Positions 43,789 through 53,537 are shown, numbered from the stretch's first letter. The stretch is 64,000 bases of DNA from Robinsoniella peoriensis (GCF_000797495.1 NZ_JTGN01000007.1:62001-126000), one strand, 5' to 3'. Notes: generated from the sequence alone by a model not told the origin. Numbers and translations are program-made.

Positions 43789-45081
43789 TTATTTAATTTT
43801 GTGAAAAAATAGACCATCTGTTGCATTACTATATGTTAATCTATATTTATGACTATTCCAATAATTAAAATCTGTTTGATCCTTAGTATTAGGGAACGTA
43901 GGTTCACCAAGAAACGTAGAAATATAATCAACAGTGTCATTAAATGTATCCCTATTATCATTATCATAATAATGAACCCAATACATTTCTTTTAATGTAG
44001 TTTCATCGAAGATAAATACAATTTTACCAGGAATGTTATCTATAGTATACTCAGACTGGAATTCCATGTAACGATGAAAAGATTGATCGGCTGTACTGCG
44101 ACTACTGAGTTCATAGTTGTCTCCTAGTAAATTACTTATATCTTGAGGTTTCATGTCAAAATTTATAGATTCAAAAATATTTATTACCTCTTTATCAGAG
44201 TTAGTATTCATAGCGTTATTATTCATCTCACTGGAAGAATCACTTTGACCGATGTTTGTTTTAGGCGACGAATCTTTTTCGCTGTTTTTCATAGTATTCC
44301 ACATAGTTACAACAATGAAGAAAATAACAATAGAAATACCTATAAATATTATCTTATATTTGTTATTATTGGGAGTGTCTTTTTGTAAACTTTCTTCATT
44401 TGATGTTTCTGCATCATTGGTTGTCTCGGATATAGTTTTAGAGGGATATTTATCTTGCTCCAAAATGATCTTTTCTTTTGATAAAAAATCAGAATTACTT
44501 ATTTCAAATAGTTTTATTTTGTCAAGATTACAATGGAGACAGCGATTACTTTTATTTAGATTGAAATGTCCGCACGTACAGATCCAATAACCGTCTCCTT
44601 GATATGGCAAATTTTCACAAATAACAGAATAATTTAATTTATGTACTTCAATTTTGAATTGATCTTTTAAATCATTAAGATCAGTAAGTTTATTAGGTGT
44701 GGCAATAGGCATTAAGCATTCAGATGATTGCCATTTTGTACCATCTGCAAAAACAATAGTGGAAACGATGTAATCAAATGACCTTGCCTGTTTAAAAGTT
44801 AATTCAATAGGTACAGAGTTTCCAAAATACTCATTAGATTTCACAGATAAATCTAAGTAGAAGCGCTCAATATCTCCTAAAACATTACCCATCACATCTT
44901 TTTGCTTAATAATCAAGTAAACAGCACTAATAGGGATTTCCTGAAGATTCCTAAATTTCAACTGTAAAACATTAATATTTTTCTTTGTGTCGATTAAAAG
45001 TGCTCCTTTTTCGAGTAAAACTGGGCAATCGTGAGACCATAACATACCATCGATAAAACAAATACGTTCAAATCTTTCCAT
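43789..45081 (-). CDS. Membrane-anchored zinc-ribbon protein (430 aa)
   Basis: The N-terminal about 150 residues form a soluble beta-rich domain of unknown type (FIDGMLWSHDCPVLLEKGALLID). A zinc ribbon follows (WICTCGHFNLNKSNRCLHC, about 167-185), a polar linker, one transmembrane helix (KIIFIGISIVIFFIVVTMW, about 243-261), a Ser/Asn-rich linker and an extracellular domain (FESINFDMKPQDISNLLGDNYEL, VDYISTFLGEPTFP). The topology suggests intracellular metal-stabilised sensing coupled to an outside domain. Follows a two-TM protein gene 23 bp upstream on the same strand. No named family. Confidence 0.7.
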   Translation of the reverse strand: MERFERICFIDGMLWSHDCPVLLEKGALLIDTKKNINVLQLKFRNLQEIPISAVYLIIKQKDVMGNVLGDIERFYLDLSVKSNEYFGNSVPIELTFKQARSFDYIVSTIVFADGTKWQSSECLMPIATPNKLTDLNDLKDQFKIEVHKLNYSVICENLPYQGDGYWICTCGHFNLNKSNRCLHCNLDKIKLFEISNSDFLSKEKIILEQDKYPSKTISETTNDAETSNEESLQKDTPNNNKYKIIFIGISIVIFFIVVTMWNTMKNSEKDSSPKTNIGQSDSSSEMNNNAMNTNSDKEVINIFESINFDMKPQDISNLLGDNYELSSRSTADQSFHRYMEFQSEYTIDNIPGKIVFIFDETTLKEMYWVHYYDNDNRDTFNDTVDYISTFLGEPTFPNTKDQTDFNYWNSHKYRLTYSNATDGLFFHKIK

Positions 45082-45104
45082 AGCTGACCTCCTACTGTTC
45101 TTTA

Positions 45105-45461
45105 TTATAATGGTGGAAGAGTTTCATTGTAATTCTCTGCAGAAGGTTGCTTAGTATTATTAGATATTTCATTAAGGCTTGATTCGAAACCATTGATTTT
45201 CTCTTCAATTAGGGTATTTTTATCATAGTTTTGTTGTAGTAACTCAATAATTTCTGCCAAACCAATGATAACGAGTCCAATAAATACGGAAGAGATACAA
45301 CACATAATTGCCAATGACCAGTTATAGGTGGATCTTTCTATTCCTGTAAATGAATAAGATACTACTTGATACACGTCGCCTATAACGAAACTCCCTATAA
45401 CGCCCACAATAATTGTTATCCATCCCATAATGTTAATTGCATAAGCTTTTGAATTTTTCAT
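45105..45461 (-). CDS. Small two-TM membrane protein (118 aa)
   Basis: Two hydrophobic helices (INIMGWITIIVGVIGSFVIG at about 8-27; LAIMCCISSVFIGLVIIGLAEII at about 48-70) followed by a polar, coiled-coil-like tail (LLQQNYDKNTLIEEKINGFE). The ATG at 45461 follows AAAGGAGAG at 9 nt. Leads the operon with the zinc-ribbon protein. Function unknown. Confidence 0.7.
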   Translation of the reverse strand: MKNSKAYAINIMGWITIIVGVIGSFVIGDVYQVVSYSFTGIERSTYNWSLAIMCCISSVFIGLVIIGLAEIIELLQQNYDKNTLIEEKINGFESSLNEISNNTKQPSAENYNETLPPL

Positions 45462-45646
45462 TCCACAACTCTCCTTTAGTTTAATTTGTTTCAATACTAT
45501 CATAGATTTGTGTAATATTCTACAATAGATTATAAGAATCTATCATAAAAAGCAATAAATACATTGTATTAAAATGAATACATTATTAAAATGGTATGAA
45601 TTACATGCGAATTAATGCTTAAATTTATATATTTTATACATAACAG

Positions 45647-45675
45647 TTGTAATGGTAATACCTGGGAGTTATAAT
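45647..45675 (+). promoter_or_regulatory. Promoter of the lectin/amidase surface-protein gene
   Basis: TTGTAA (45647-45652), 17-bp spacer, TATAAT (45670-45675), 35 bp upstream of the ATG; GGAGGGAAAGGG serves as ribosome binding site. Confidence 0.75.
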
Positions 45676-45709
45676 ATAAGAAATATTAATTTTATGGAGG
45701 GAAAGGGAT

Positions 45710-48154
45710 ATGAAGGGAGAGAACAATATTAGGGCAAGAAAGCGAGCAAAAAAACTATTTAGACTTATGATTCTGTTTTTGTTTGTAATATCAATTGGAA
45801 GTATATCGATTAAGGCGGAGGCATCCCAAGTTGAATCTAGAAGCAATAGTTTTGCACAGAGAATAACTGAATTAAAAAATGTCTATAAACATGGAGAATA
45901 CTGGAATAAATATAATGGACTTGATAGAACAGGTACTAAAATATGTCCTTGTAGAAATACAACCTGTACACCTGATTGTTCATGCTCATGTGGAGCGTTC
46001 ATTTATGATGGTAAGGAAAAAGCATGGCAATGTCATGGATTCGCTTTGAAAATGGCAGACTTAACATTGGGTGGTTATGCTAATTCATGGGAAAAACATT
46101 CGAATGTAAATAATTTATATGCAGGTGATGTAGTCCGTATAAATAATGAAACTCACACCATTTTTATTACTAAGGTGTCAGGGGATACTATATATTATGC
46201 AGATTGTAATTGGACAGGTAAATGCCAGGTAAATTGGAATGGTGTAATTACTCGTGCTCAGCTACGAAATAAGCTTTCGTTTGTTAGACATAAACCAGGT
46301 AATACAAATACTGGAAATGATGAAGATAATATAAAACCAGTGATTTCCAACGTCCAGATCACAGATGTAAATAAAGACGGATACACAGTCACTTGTACCG
46401 TTACCGATAATGTGGGAATCGATAGAGTTGAGTTTCCAACTTGGAACGCTGGACAAAGCGGAGGCGGGAAAGACGCAACATGGCTACGGGGCACTATTAA
46501 TGGTAATACAGCTTCTGTAAGAGTAAATGTGAGAGACTGGAATAATTACGAGGGTTATTATTTCACACATGTTTATGCATATGATACTAATAAAAATGAA
46601 CTATCAGAAAAAGCAGAACCAACGTACATTGATCGTACAGACCCTAGAATAAGCAATGTAAGGATTGAGCAAATAGACAATACTGGTTATACTATTATCT
46701 GTGAAGCTGATGATAACTGGGGAGTAAACAGAGTACAATTCCCAACATGGACAACCAATAATGATCAAGATGATATTATGGAAAATTGGTGGGTGAATCC
46801 ATCGGCTAGTGGAGTTAAAGATGGTAATACATATAGTTATAGAGTAAACGATTCAGATCATCATTTTGAACGTGGATATTATCGTACTCATATTTATGTT
46901 TATGACAGTTGTGGGAATACTGCAGTATATTGTCCAGAGGACATCATGATTAAAAATACTTTTATGGCTAAAAAGTCTGTAGTTTATAATGGCAATCGTT
47001 ATTCAATTTATGAAGATATACTTGACTGGGAGCAGGCAGAACGTAAATGTGAGGAGCTAGGCGGTCATTTAGTAACAATTTCAACTTTAGAGGAAGAAAA
47101 GATTGTTGAATCATTGTTAGATAGTGGAAATCGTGCAAATTACTTTATAGGTGGTACGGATAAGGTAAGTAAGGGGCATTTTCGATGGATTACAGGAGAA
47201 AAATTCGTATACACTAAATGGGGAAATGGTGAGCCAAATAATTATCAAGGAAGTGAAGATTATGTAGAAATATTAAGAGAGCAAAAAGTTTGGAATGATG
47301 TTAATCTAAATGATTTTGGTAATTACGGCAGAGGATTTATTTTAGAAACAAAAGCATATTACGATATAACTGGAATAAGCTTGGCAAATTCAAACATCAA
47401 TCTTAGAAAAAAAGGTGAACAGCAAACAATTAAAGCAACCATTTCACCCGCCAACGCAACCAACAAAGCAGTAACCTGGAAGAGCAGCAATCCATCCGTA
47501 GCAACAGTTGATCAAAATGGTAAGGTTACAGCAGTTTCAAACGGAACAGCCAATATCACAGTAACGACCCAAGACGGCAACAAGACAGCCACATGCAAAG
47601 TAACCGTGAATATACCAAAACCAGCACAACCCACCAAGCCTGTAACCCCGGATAAGCCGTCAGTTAGTGCTACATCTATTAAGCTTAATAAACCGTCCTT
47701 GACACTGTATAAAGGCAAGACATACACGCTGAAAGCTACAGTGAAGCCGAAAACGTATAATTCAGGCATTAAATGGAGCTCTTCAGCTAACAAATATGCT
47801 ACGGTTTCCAGCAAGGGTAAAATTACCGCTAAGAAATCTGGCAGGACAGTAATCACCGCCCAGACGAAAAACGGGAAGAAAGCTACCTGCATCGTAAATG
47901 TTAAGGAAAGAAAGGCTACAAAGGTCAAACTGAGCCGTAAGAATCTAACACTGACAGTTGGCAGGAAATACGCACTGAAAGCAACAGTATATCCAAAGAA
48001 TACAACCGACACGAAGAAATGGACAATCAACAAAAAAGGAATTGTTAAGGTTTCAAGCAAGGGTGTAGTAACTGCTTTGAAGAAGGGGAGATGTAGAATC
48101 ACGCTTAAGACAAGCAGTGGAAAAAGCGCATATTGTAATGTAAAAGTAGAATAA
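45710..48154 (+). CDS. Secreted amidase-like / C-type lectin / Big2 surface protein
   Basis: An 814-residue mosaic. Signal peptide about 1-39 (LMILFLFVISIGSISIKAEA). A papain-like amidase module (about 45-190) has WQCHGFALKMADL (Cys about 107) and DVVRINNETHTIFIT (His about 148), plus a Cys-rich insert KICPCRNTTCTPDCSCSC. Two GBS-Bsp-like repeats (about 202-305 and 310-415; YTVTCTVTDNVGIDRVEFPTW, YTIICEADDNWGVNRVQFPTW). C-type lectin domain (about 420-552; WEQAERKCEELGGHLVTI, WGNGEPNNYQGSEDYVEI). Three Big2 Ig-like repeats to the end, the first with ATISPANATNKAVTWKSS. No LPXTG anchor. Probably a cell-surface or secreted adhesin/wall-acting protein. Confidence 0.85.
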   Translation: MKGENNIRARKRAKKLFRLMILFLFVISIGSISIKAEASQVESRSNSFAQRITELKNVYKHGEYWNKYNGLDRTGTKICPCRNTTCTPDCSCSCGAFIYDGKEKAWQCHGFALKMADLTLGGYANSWEKHSNVNNLYAGDVVRINNETHTIFITKVSGDTIYYADCNWTGKCQVNWNGVITRAQLRNKLSFVRHKPGNTNTGNDEDNIKPVISNVQITDVNKDGYTVTCTVTDNVGIDRVEFPTWNAGQSGGGKDATWLRGTINGNTASVRVNVRDWNNYEGYYFTHVYAYDTNKNELSEKAEPTYIDRTDPRISNVRIEQIDNTGYTIICEADDNWGVNRVQFPTWTTNNDQDDIMENWWVNPSASGVKDGNTYSYRVNDSDHHFERGYYRTHIYVYDSCGNTAVYCPEDIMIKNTFMAKKSVVYNGNRYSIYEDILDWEQAERKCEELGGHLVTISTLEEEKIVESLLDSGNRANYFIGGTDKVSKGHFRWITGEKFVYTKWGNGEPNNYQGSEDYVEILREQKVWNDVNLNDFGNYGRGFILETKAYYDITGISLANSNINLRKKGEQQTIKATISPANATNKAVTWKSSNPSVATVDQNGKVTAVSNGTANITVTTQDGNKTATCKVTVNIPKPAQPTKPVTPDKPSVSATSIKLNKPSLTLYKGKTYTLKATVKPKTYNSGIKWSSSANKYATVSSKGKITAKKSGRTVITAQTKNGKKATCIVNVKERKATKVKLSRKNLTLTVGRKYALKATVYPKNTTDTKKWTINKKGIVKVSSKGVVTALKKGRCRITLKTSSGKSAYCNVKVE

Positions 48155-48163
48155 GATTTGAGG

Positions 48164-48197
48164 ATAGAGGCGTACATTTGTATGTCTCTATTTTTTT
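48164..48197 (+). terminator. Terminator after the lectin/amidase gene
   Basis: ATAGAG (48164-48169) pairs with CTCTAT (48186-48191), with inner ACAT/ATGT pairing, followed by a run of seven Ts. Confidence 0.82.
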
Positions 48198-48462
48198 GAA
48201 AGGATTTATCCATTCTAAGAGGTGGATAATATTACCAATTAGACGAGAATAGATACCAGTTAGTCAATAGGGGGTGAAAAAATGATGAAAGTGTGATATG
48301 ATAATTCAAATTCAATGTGCAATATACATAAAATAATATGAATATTTTATGAAAATATAGTAAGAAGGGAGAAGAGTAAGAATTTAATATTTGGCAATTC
48401 CAGATTCATATTAGTAAGTAGTATGTTCAATGAAACTACCAAAGAGAAAAGGGAGAATATCT
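48198..48462. other. Leader region of the subtilase gene
   Basis: No gene. 48229-48290 is the segment shared with 41873-41935. The rest is AT-rich and should contain the promoter for the subtilase-LRR operon, but no convincing -35/-10 pair is seen. Confidence 0.45.
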
Positions 48463-50790
48463 ATGAAGAGAAAGATGAAGATTTCAGGCAAAAAAGTAGT
48501 AAGTAGCTGTTTGGTATTCGCAATGATGTGTCAGTTGGTTGGCAGCAATAATATGATGATCGCAAATGCAGAAAATGAAACGGATGCAGAAACAAAAACC
48601 TATATCGTTATGGCAGACAGTTCAAAAGAATTTAACGATGTTACTAGCAGAGCAGCATTTAGTATTTCAGAAGAAGATCCAGAGTTATCGGATAACAATA
48701 TTGCAGTAATGGAATTATCACCAGAAGAAGCAGAAGAGATGCAGCAAAATGATGGTTTGATTGTGGAAGAGGATATCATAATTTCTGCAAATTCATTGGA
48801 AGAAGAGATTATCACAGAAGGTACAGAAGCAGAAACGATTCTTACGGAAAGTGAAGAAGAAAGCCAAACAACAACAGCGGAAACAGAAGTAACGGAAGAG
48901 GCAGAGATTACGGAAAAGTCAACAGTGAGCACAGAAACAATTGAAAGTACAGAGAATTTAGCGCAAGAAGATCCTGAAGAGACAGAAACAGAGGATATAG
49001 AAAAAGTTAAAAAAAGAGAATTTATGGCTAAATTACGTGAAGCAAGAAACAATGCAAGTGAAACTGAGGTTGAAGCTGACTGGAACTTACAGGTGATTAA
49101 TGTAGATGAAGTTAATACAAATGCAAGAAGTATACAGAAAGTGAAAGTCGCTTTATTAGATTCAGGAGTAGATTATGTTGACGGAATAGTTCTGGCTGAT
49201 AGTATTAATTTAGTTGAAGAAGAGGATTATGTGGTTCCCATGTATCGGGATTTAACAGGTCATGGTACTGGTATTGCCAGTATTATTTGTGCAAATGGAG
49301 AGGGTGGAATCAAAGGAGTTAATCCAAACGTAGATTTATATTCGGTAAAAGTATTAGATGGTGAAAATAAAGCTCCTTTAAGTCGTATCATAAAAGGAAT
49401 TTATTGGTGTATTGATAATGATGTGAATATTATTAACATGAGCTTTGGAACATCCACATATTCAAATGCTATGAAAAAAGCTGTAGAAGATGCGTATGAT
49501 GCGGGTATATTAATGGTTGGAGCATCAGGAAATAACGCAGGCAAAGTGGAATATCCAGCAGCATTTAAAGAAGTAATGGCAGTAGCCGCTACTAATCCAG
49601 AAGCAGAGATTAGTTCATTTAGTAATACTGGAAAAGAATTAGACGTTGCGGCGCCAGGAGAAAAGATTCAAACTGCATCATTTTTTGGTGGATCAGTTGT
49701 AACACATGGTACAAGTATTGCAGTGCCTCATGTGGTAGGAGTGGCTTCTCTGTTATGGGAAAAAGATTTATCAAAATCGCATGAATTTATACGACAATTG
49801 ATAGATGCAACCTCTAAAAACATTACAAATTTCGATGAATGTGGACTTATTGATACAGATTATGCAATGCGTATGTACGAAACCTTTTCTGAAAATTTTT
49901 ATAATTCAAGCATAGAAGGAGGAGATATTATCCCAGAAAATACGGATACTCCTGATATTTTTGAAGAAATCTGTGATAATGAGGCGTATGTAGAAGGTAG
50001 ATGGGGGGGCAGCACCCATCAGGGCGTTATTGATGATTCTAAGAAAGATAAAGATTTGGATTCTAAGGCTATTGCTATCATGAAATTAGGTGCAATATAT
50101 CCGGATAAACATGAGGCTAATGTTGTTGGATATGGTAATTATCCGGAATATCATGGCGGTGTTAAGTGGGATAAGGTGCCGGACAAGGAAGTAGTACCTG
50201 TTAATTTTGTATCCTGCTATCTATTTTTAACAAGGATAGCGCTTAGGGGAGGAGATACTTCAGTATTTAAAAGAGTACCAATAGGAATGGATGCAAGGAT
50301 ATTTAATAAAATCAAATCGAAAATTACCACTACAAAATTTGGAGATTTGCCTTGGAGCCAAATACTTGCGCAATACGGAAACACAAAAGCAAACAGAAAA
50401 TATTTCTTATTTGGGGTTGCGATACACCTTGTTTCAGATTCCTTTGCCCATAGGGTCTGGTATAAGAATAATGGTGTAGTAGGGAAGTTTATAAGCCATG
50501 GTGATAAAAATGATCCCAAAAAACCAAATGATGCAGATAATGCTAAGATTGTTCCAAACAGGATTAAAGTTACAAGGGAGGCTGTAGATAATATTCTTTG
50601 GAATGTGGTTGAACCTATTACTGCGGGCGCTTACTGGGATATTGCCTGGGCATTCGATCTATTTAATGATACATTTGCTAGACAAAATTTATATCAATGT
50701 TTCATTGAGATTGCGGGAAGTGATTCAAATTTAATTGAAGAATACTGTGATGTGAAAAAAATTAAAAATGCAACACATACCCCTAAATAA
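48463..50790 (+). CDS. Subtilisin-like protease fused to a phospholipase-C-like domain
   Basis: A 775-residue secreted protein. Signal peptide (VVSSCLVFAMMCQLVGSNNM), a propeptide-like TYIVMADSS, and a Glu/Thr-rich low-complexity linker to about residue 205. Then the S8 catalytic triad: Asp in VALLDSGVDY (about 231), His in GHGTGIASII (about 266), Ser in HGTSIAVPHVVGVASLLW (about 417). The C-terminal 270 residues have no protease homology. FGVAIHLVSDSFAHRVW (about 650-666) recalls the His/Asp zinc-site helix of phospholipase C/S1-P1-type enzymes. The ATG at 48463 follows AAAAGGGAG. Probably co-transcribed with the LRR gene 35 bp downstream. Confidence 0.85.
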   Translation: MKRKMKISGKKVVSSCLVFAMMCQLVGSNNMMIANAENETDAETKTYIVMADSSKEFNDVTSRAAFSISEEDPELSDNNIAVMELSPEEAEEMQQNDGLIVEEDIIISANSLEEEIITEGTEAETILTESEEESQTTTAETEVTEEAEITEKSTVSTETIESTENLAQEDPEETETEDIEKVKKREFMAKLREARNNASETEVEADWNLQVINVDEVNTNARSIQKVKVALLDSGVDYVDGIVLADSINLVEEEDYVVPMYRDLTGHGTGIASIICANGEGGIKGVNPNVDLYSVKVLDGENKAPLSRIIKGIYWCIDNDVNIINMSFGTSTYSNAMKKAVEDAYDAGILMVGASGNNAGKVEYPAAFKEVMAVAATNPEAEISSFSNTGKELDVAAPGEKIQTASFFGGSVVTHGTSIAVPHVVGVASLLWEKDLSKSHEFIRQLIDATSKNITNFDECGLIDTDYAMRMYETFSENFYNSSIEGGDIIPENTDTPDIFEEICDNEAYVEGRWGGSTHQGVIDDSKKDKDLDSKAIAIMKLGAIYPDKHEANVVGYGNYPEYHGGVKWDKVPDKEVVPVNFVSCYLFLTRIALRGGDTSVFKRVPIGMDARIFNKIKSKITTTKFGDLPWSQILAQYGNTKANRKYFLFGVAIHLVSDSFAHRVWYKNNGVVGKFISHGDKNDPKKPNDADNAKIVPNRIKVTREAVDNILWNVVEPITAGAYWDIAWAFDLFNDTFARQNLYQCFIEIAGSDSNLIEEYCDVKKIKNATHTPK

Positions 50791-50825
50791 AAAAACAGAA
50801 ATAAATTAAAAAGGAGATATGCGAT

Positions 50826-51905
50826 ATGAAAAAAAGAAAAAAAGTTCTGCTTGCCTCTGTTATCATGATGTTAATGATGGCATTCTTACCTATGAATACC
50901 ATGGCAGCAAAAAGCAAGATTATTCCGAATGACAAGACGGGGATACCGGATAAAGTATTGTATCAAACCATACTGAAAAAGCTGGGGAAAAGTAAAAACT
51001 TTACAGAAAATGATGCAGCAAAGATAAAGCGTTTAAATGCCCATAATGAGGGGGGAAAAAGTAAGATTAAGAGTTTAAAGGGTATTGGTAAGCTTAAAAA
51101 TTTAAAGGTACTGGATGTTTCTTTTAATAATTTAAAAAAGCTAACAGGGATTGAAAACTTAAATAAATTGACCTCGTTATCAGTACATGGTAATCAGCTT
51201 AAGAGTATAAAACCAATAAAGAATTTAGTAAACTTAAAAACGCTGTATATATCTGCCAATAACTTAACATCCCTGTCTGGGATTGAAAACTTAAAAAAAT
51301 TAACTAGTTTATATGCAGACGGTAATCAGCTTGTGAATTTAAAAGAAATCAGGGATTTGGTGAAACTAGAAACGTTATGGGTTTCTGGAAATAAATTATC
51401 AAGCCTTGAAGATATTGAAAAATTAACGGGATTGAAAGCCCTCCGTGTATCTATGAACAAAATAAAAAAATTGCCGAACCTAAATAAATATCCAGATTTA
51501 GATGAAACTGAGTTTAAATATAATAATATCAGTGCAAAAGAATTTGATAAAAAACTGCCAAAAGCGTGGCCTAGGGATAGCTTGTGGTATCAGACTACTG
51601 TAGAGTTCCAAAATCTGGTAGAAACTATCCACCTGATTGTACCAACTTCCCGTGACAGGATCACTAAACATACGAAGCAAATAACAGGTATTGCAAATAA
51701 AAATTCATATATTGTGCTGGAAGATCTCCGTGGCAAAAAGATTGCAGAGGTTAAATCAAACCGCAAAGGTAAATTTACCTTTAAGAATCTGAATCTTATG
51801 CAATGGGCAGGTAAAAGATTGGTGTTAAGATCATATATCGTAGACACGTTTTATGATGATGAGTCTTCTACGTTGAGGAAAGTTAAATTTACAGTCCGCA
51901 ATTAA
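50826..51905 (+). CDS. Internalin-like leucine-rich-repeat surface protein
   Basis: A 359-residue secreted protein: signal peptide KKVLLASVIMMLMMAFLPMNTMAA, cap region, then about six 22-residue LRRs of the SDS22/internalin type (LKNLKVLDVSFNNLKKLTGI, LNKLTSLSVHGNQLKSIKPI and so on, about 75-225). The C-terminal beta domain (TKQITGIANKNSYIVLEDLR, KGKFTFKNLN) is of the bacterial Ig type. No cell-wall anchor. AAAAAGGAGA precedes the ATG. A decayed copy of the same gene lies at 41926-42339. Likely role: protein-protein or host-surface binding. Confidence 0.87.
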   Translation: MKKRKKVLLASVIMMLMMAFLPMNTMAAKSKIIPNDKTGIPDKVLYQTILKKLGKSKNFTENDAAKIKRLNAHNEGGKSKIKSLKGIGKLKNLKVLDVSFNNLKKLTGIENLNKLTSLSVHGNQLKSIKPIKNLVNLKTLYISANNLTSLSGIENLKKLTSLYADGNQLVNLKEIRDLVKLETLWVSGNKLSSLEDIEKLTGLKALRVSMNKIKKLPNLNKYPDLDETEFKYNNISAKEFDKKLPKAWPRDSLWYQTTVEFQNLVETIHLIVPTSRDRITKHTKQITGIANKNSYIVLEDLRGKKIAEVKSNRKGKFTFKNLNLMQWAGKRLVLRSYIVDTFYDDESSTLRKVKFTVRN

Positions 51906-51942
51906 CAACAAATCATCTAAAATTAAACAATATCACAATAAC

Positions 51943-51980
51943 AAGCCTGTAACTGCTTAACCGTAGTTATGGGCTTATTT
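51943..51980 (+). terminator. Terminator after the LRR gene
   Basis: AAGCC..GGGCTT with inner AACTGC/GTAGTT pairing, followed by ATTTTAATT. A near copy follows the decayed LRR gene at 42378. Confidence 0.68.
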
Positions 51981-51998
51981 TAATTAAAAGAGAAAATT

Positions 51999-52385
51999 AT
52001 GAAAACAGTAAATACAATATCAGCACTCAAAGCGCAATTAATGAAAAAAATGGAAGCAGCCGTAGCCGAAACAGTAGATGAGTCATTCAAAGATCTACAC
52101 GTAAACGTTGACAGATTTTACCACTCACCCCAAGGAGGATATTCCAGAATCGGGCAGTTAGCAGAATCCCCACAACATGACGGCATCCAATCAGGAGGAG
52201 ATACAGTAACCGGAGGTATAAGTCTGGACACGGGCTATCGATACGACCCAAGCGGACGAGACACCCAGACAATTTACGGTTACGCTGAAGACGGAGGATT
52301 GATCGGAAAAGGCGGATTCTGGGCAAAAACGAAAGAAGATTTTGAACGCAATATAAAAAGTGCATTTGGCAAACGGTTTAAATAG
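51999..52385 (+). CDS. Small phage-like protein (128 aa)
   Basis: N-terminal helix (ISALKAQLMKKMEAAVAETVDESFKDL), then SPQGGYSRIGQLAESPQHDG and a glycine-rich region (YAEDGGLIGKGGFWAKTKEDFERNIKSAF). The helix followed by a Y-x-R-x-G-x-L motif recalls HK97-gp10-type phage head-tail connector components, but the match is by eye and weak. Leads a run of small accessory genes ending at 55.0 kb. The next gene starts 13 bp after it. Confidence 0.5.
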   Translation: MKTVNTISALKAQLMKKMEAAVAETVDESFKDLHVNVDRFYHSPQGGYSRIGQLAESPQHDGIQSGGDTVTGGISLDTGYRYDPSGRDTQTIYGYAEDGGLIGKGGFWAKTKEDFERNIKSAFGKRFK

Positions 52386-52398
52386 GAGGAAAAAATAG

Positions 52399-53469
52399 AT
52401 GACAAAAAAGGAAATGATAAAGCGGAAACAGAGAAAAGAGTTCTGGGAATTTGCGGATCTAACAGATGCAAGAGTTCTGGATTTAGCGAAAGCGGAAATA
52501 ACACCCTTAAGCAAAGAAGAGGTCTTTGTCCAGGTAAAGGACTCCCAGAATTATTGGATATCCAACTACGGCAGGATGGTTAATAATCTCAGGAAATATT
52601 TCTACATGCACAAGACAGGGAATGTCCACTATACGATTAATCTGGTTGATGAGTATGGGGAGAAGTATAAAAAAGAAACGAGTCCGGCAGAACTGGTAGC
52701 AGAACAATTCTTAGAAAGAAACAGTGAGACTACCTGGATTTGGCATATTGACGAAGATCTCAGTAATAACTATTACAAAAATTTATTGTGGGTAAGCTGG
52801 GATGAGTACATATCATTAAATAGAGGTTATATAAAAGTGGAAGATATTGACCGGAACCAGGAGTATATCCCCTACATTACCTCATCAAGGAATCGTGCAT
52901 TTGGTATTTGGCAGGGCATAAATCACCGATGCAACAAAAAGAGCAACAGGAGGTGCTATGATGATTCAGTAATTTGTGATAGCTGGGCAAGAGATCCAGA
53001 GTTATTTATGGAGTGGTACTGGGCAAATTATTATGAATGTGAGGGTGAATCTATGGCGGTGGACAAAGATTTGCTGTGTCCGGGAAACAAGGTATATGCA
53101 CCGGACAAATGTTGTATTTTGCCACAAACCCTGAATACCATGCTGTCTAACAGCAAGAAACATTATTCTTCCCGTAGAACCAGAAGAAATAATCCTGTTT
53201 TACCACTGGGAGTTAGATACAGTAGCAGCCATGAGAAGTATTATGGAGTATTTATGCCGTGTGGCGGTGAATCAATTGTGTTAGGTTACTGGGATACGCC
53301 AGAAGAAGCATTTGCTGAGTATAAAAGGCACAAGCAAGCAGACATTATTAATATGGCAGACAGGTACAAGAATAAGATACCAAAGCATGTATATGATGCC
53401 TTGCTAAAAGTGGATGTCAAACCGTTTGGCGATAATTCCTATCAAGATGATATAGTACATGCTGGTTAA
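52399..53469 (+). CDS. NUMOD4/HNH-like homing endonuclease with AP2-like tail
   Basis: A 356-residue protein. The DNA-binding NUMOD4-like motif YWISNYGRMVNN lies at about 51-62. HIDEDLSNNYYKNLLWVS (about 116-133) has the H..N..N pattern of an HNH-type core. A Cys-containing middle (VICDSWARDPELFMEWYWANYY) follows, and a C-terminal AP2-like DNA-binding domain (LPLGVRYSSSHEKYYGVFM, LGYWDTPEEAFAEYKRHKQADI, about 270-335). Such proteins are common in phages and mobile elements. GGAGGAAAAAATAG precedes the ATG. Probably a selfish or phage-derived endonuclease. Confidence 0.75.
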   Translation: MTKKEMIKRKQRKEFWEFADLTDARVLDLAKAEITPLSKEEVFVQVKDSQNYWISNYGRMVNNLRKYFYMHKTGNVHYTINLVDEYGEKYKKETSPAELVAEQFLERNSETTWIWHIDEDLSNNYYKNLLWVSWDEYISLNRGYIKVEDIDRNQEYIPYITSSRNRAFGIWQGINHRCNKKSNRRCYDDSVICDSWARDPELFMEWYWANYYECEGESMAVDKDLLCPGNKVYAPDKCCILPQTLNTMLSNSKKHYSSRRTRRNNPVLPLGVRYSSSHEKYYGVFMPCGGESIVLGYWDTPEEAFAEYKRHKQADIINMADRYKNKIPKHVYDALLKVDVKPFGDNSYQDDIVHAG

Positions 53470-53537
53470 TTACCATATATTACCATCCACAACCGGAAGG
53501 GAGAGGGATATAATTGTCTTGAAAGGATGTGGTTGGA

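Noticed and set aside
47512..48213. 233-codon minus-strand frame under the Big2 repeats
   Set aside because: Antisense shadow of Ig-like repeats with biased codons; no start signal.
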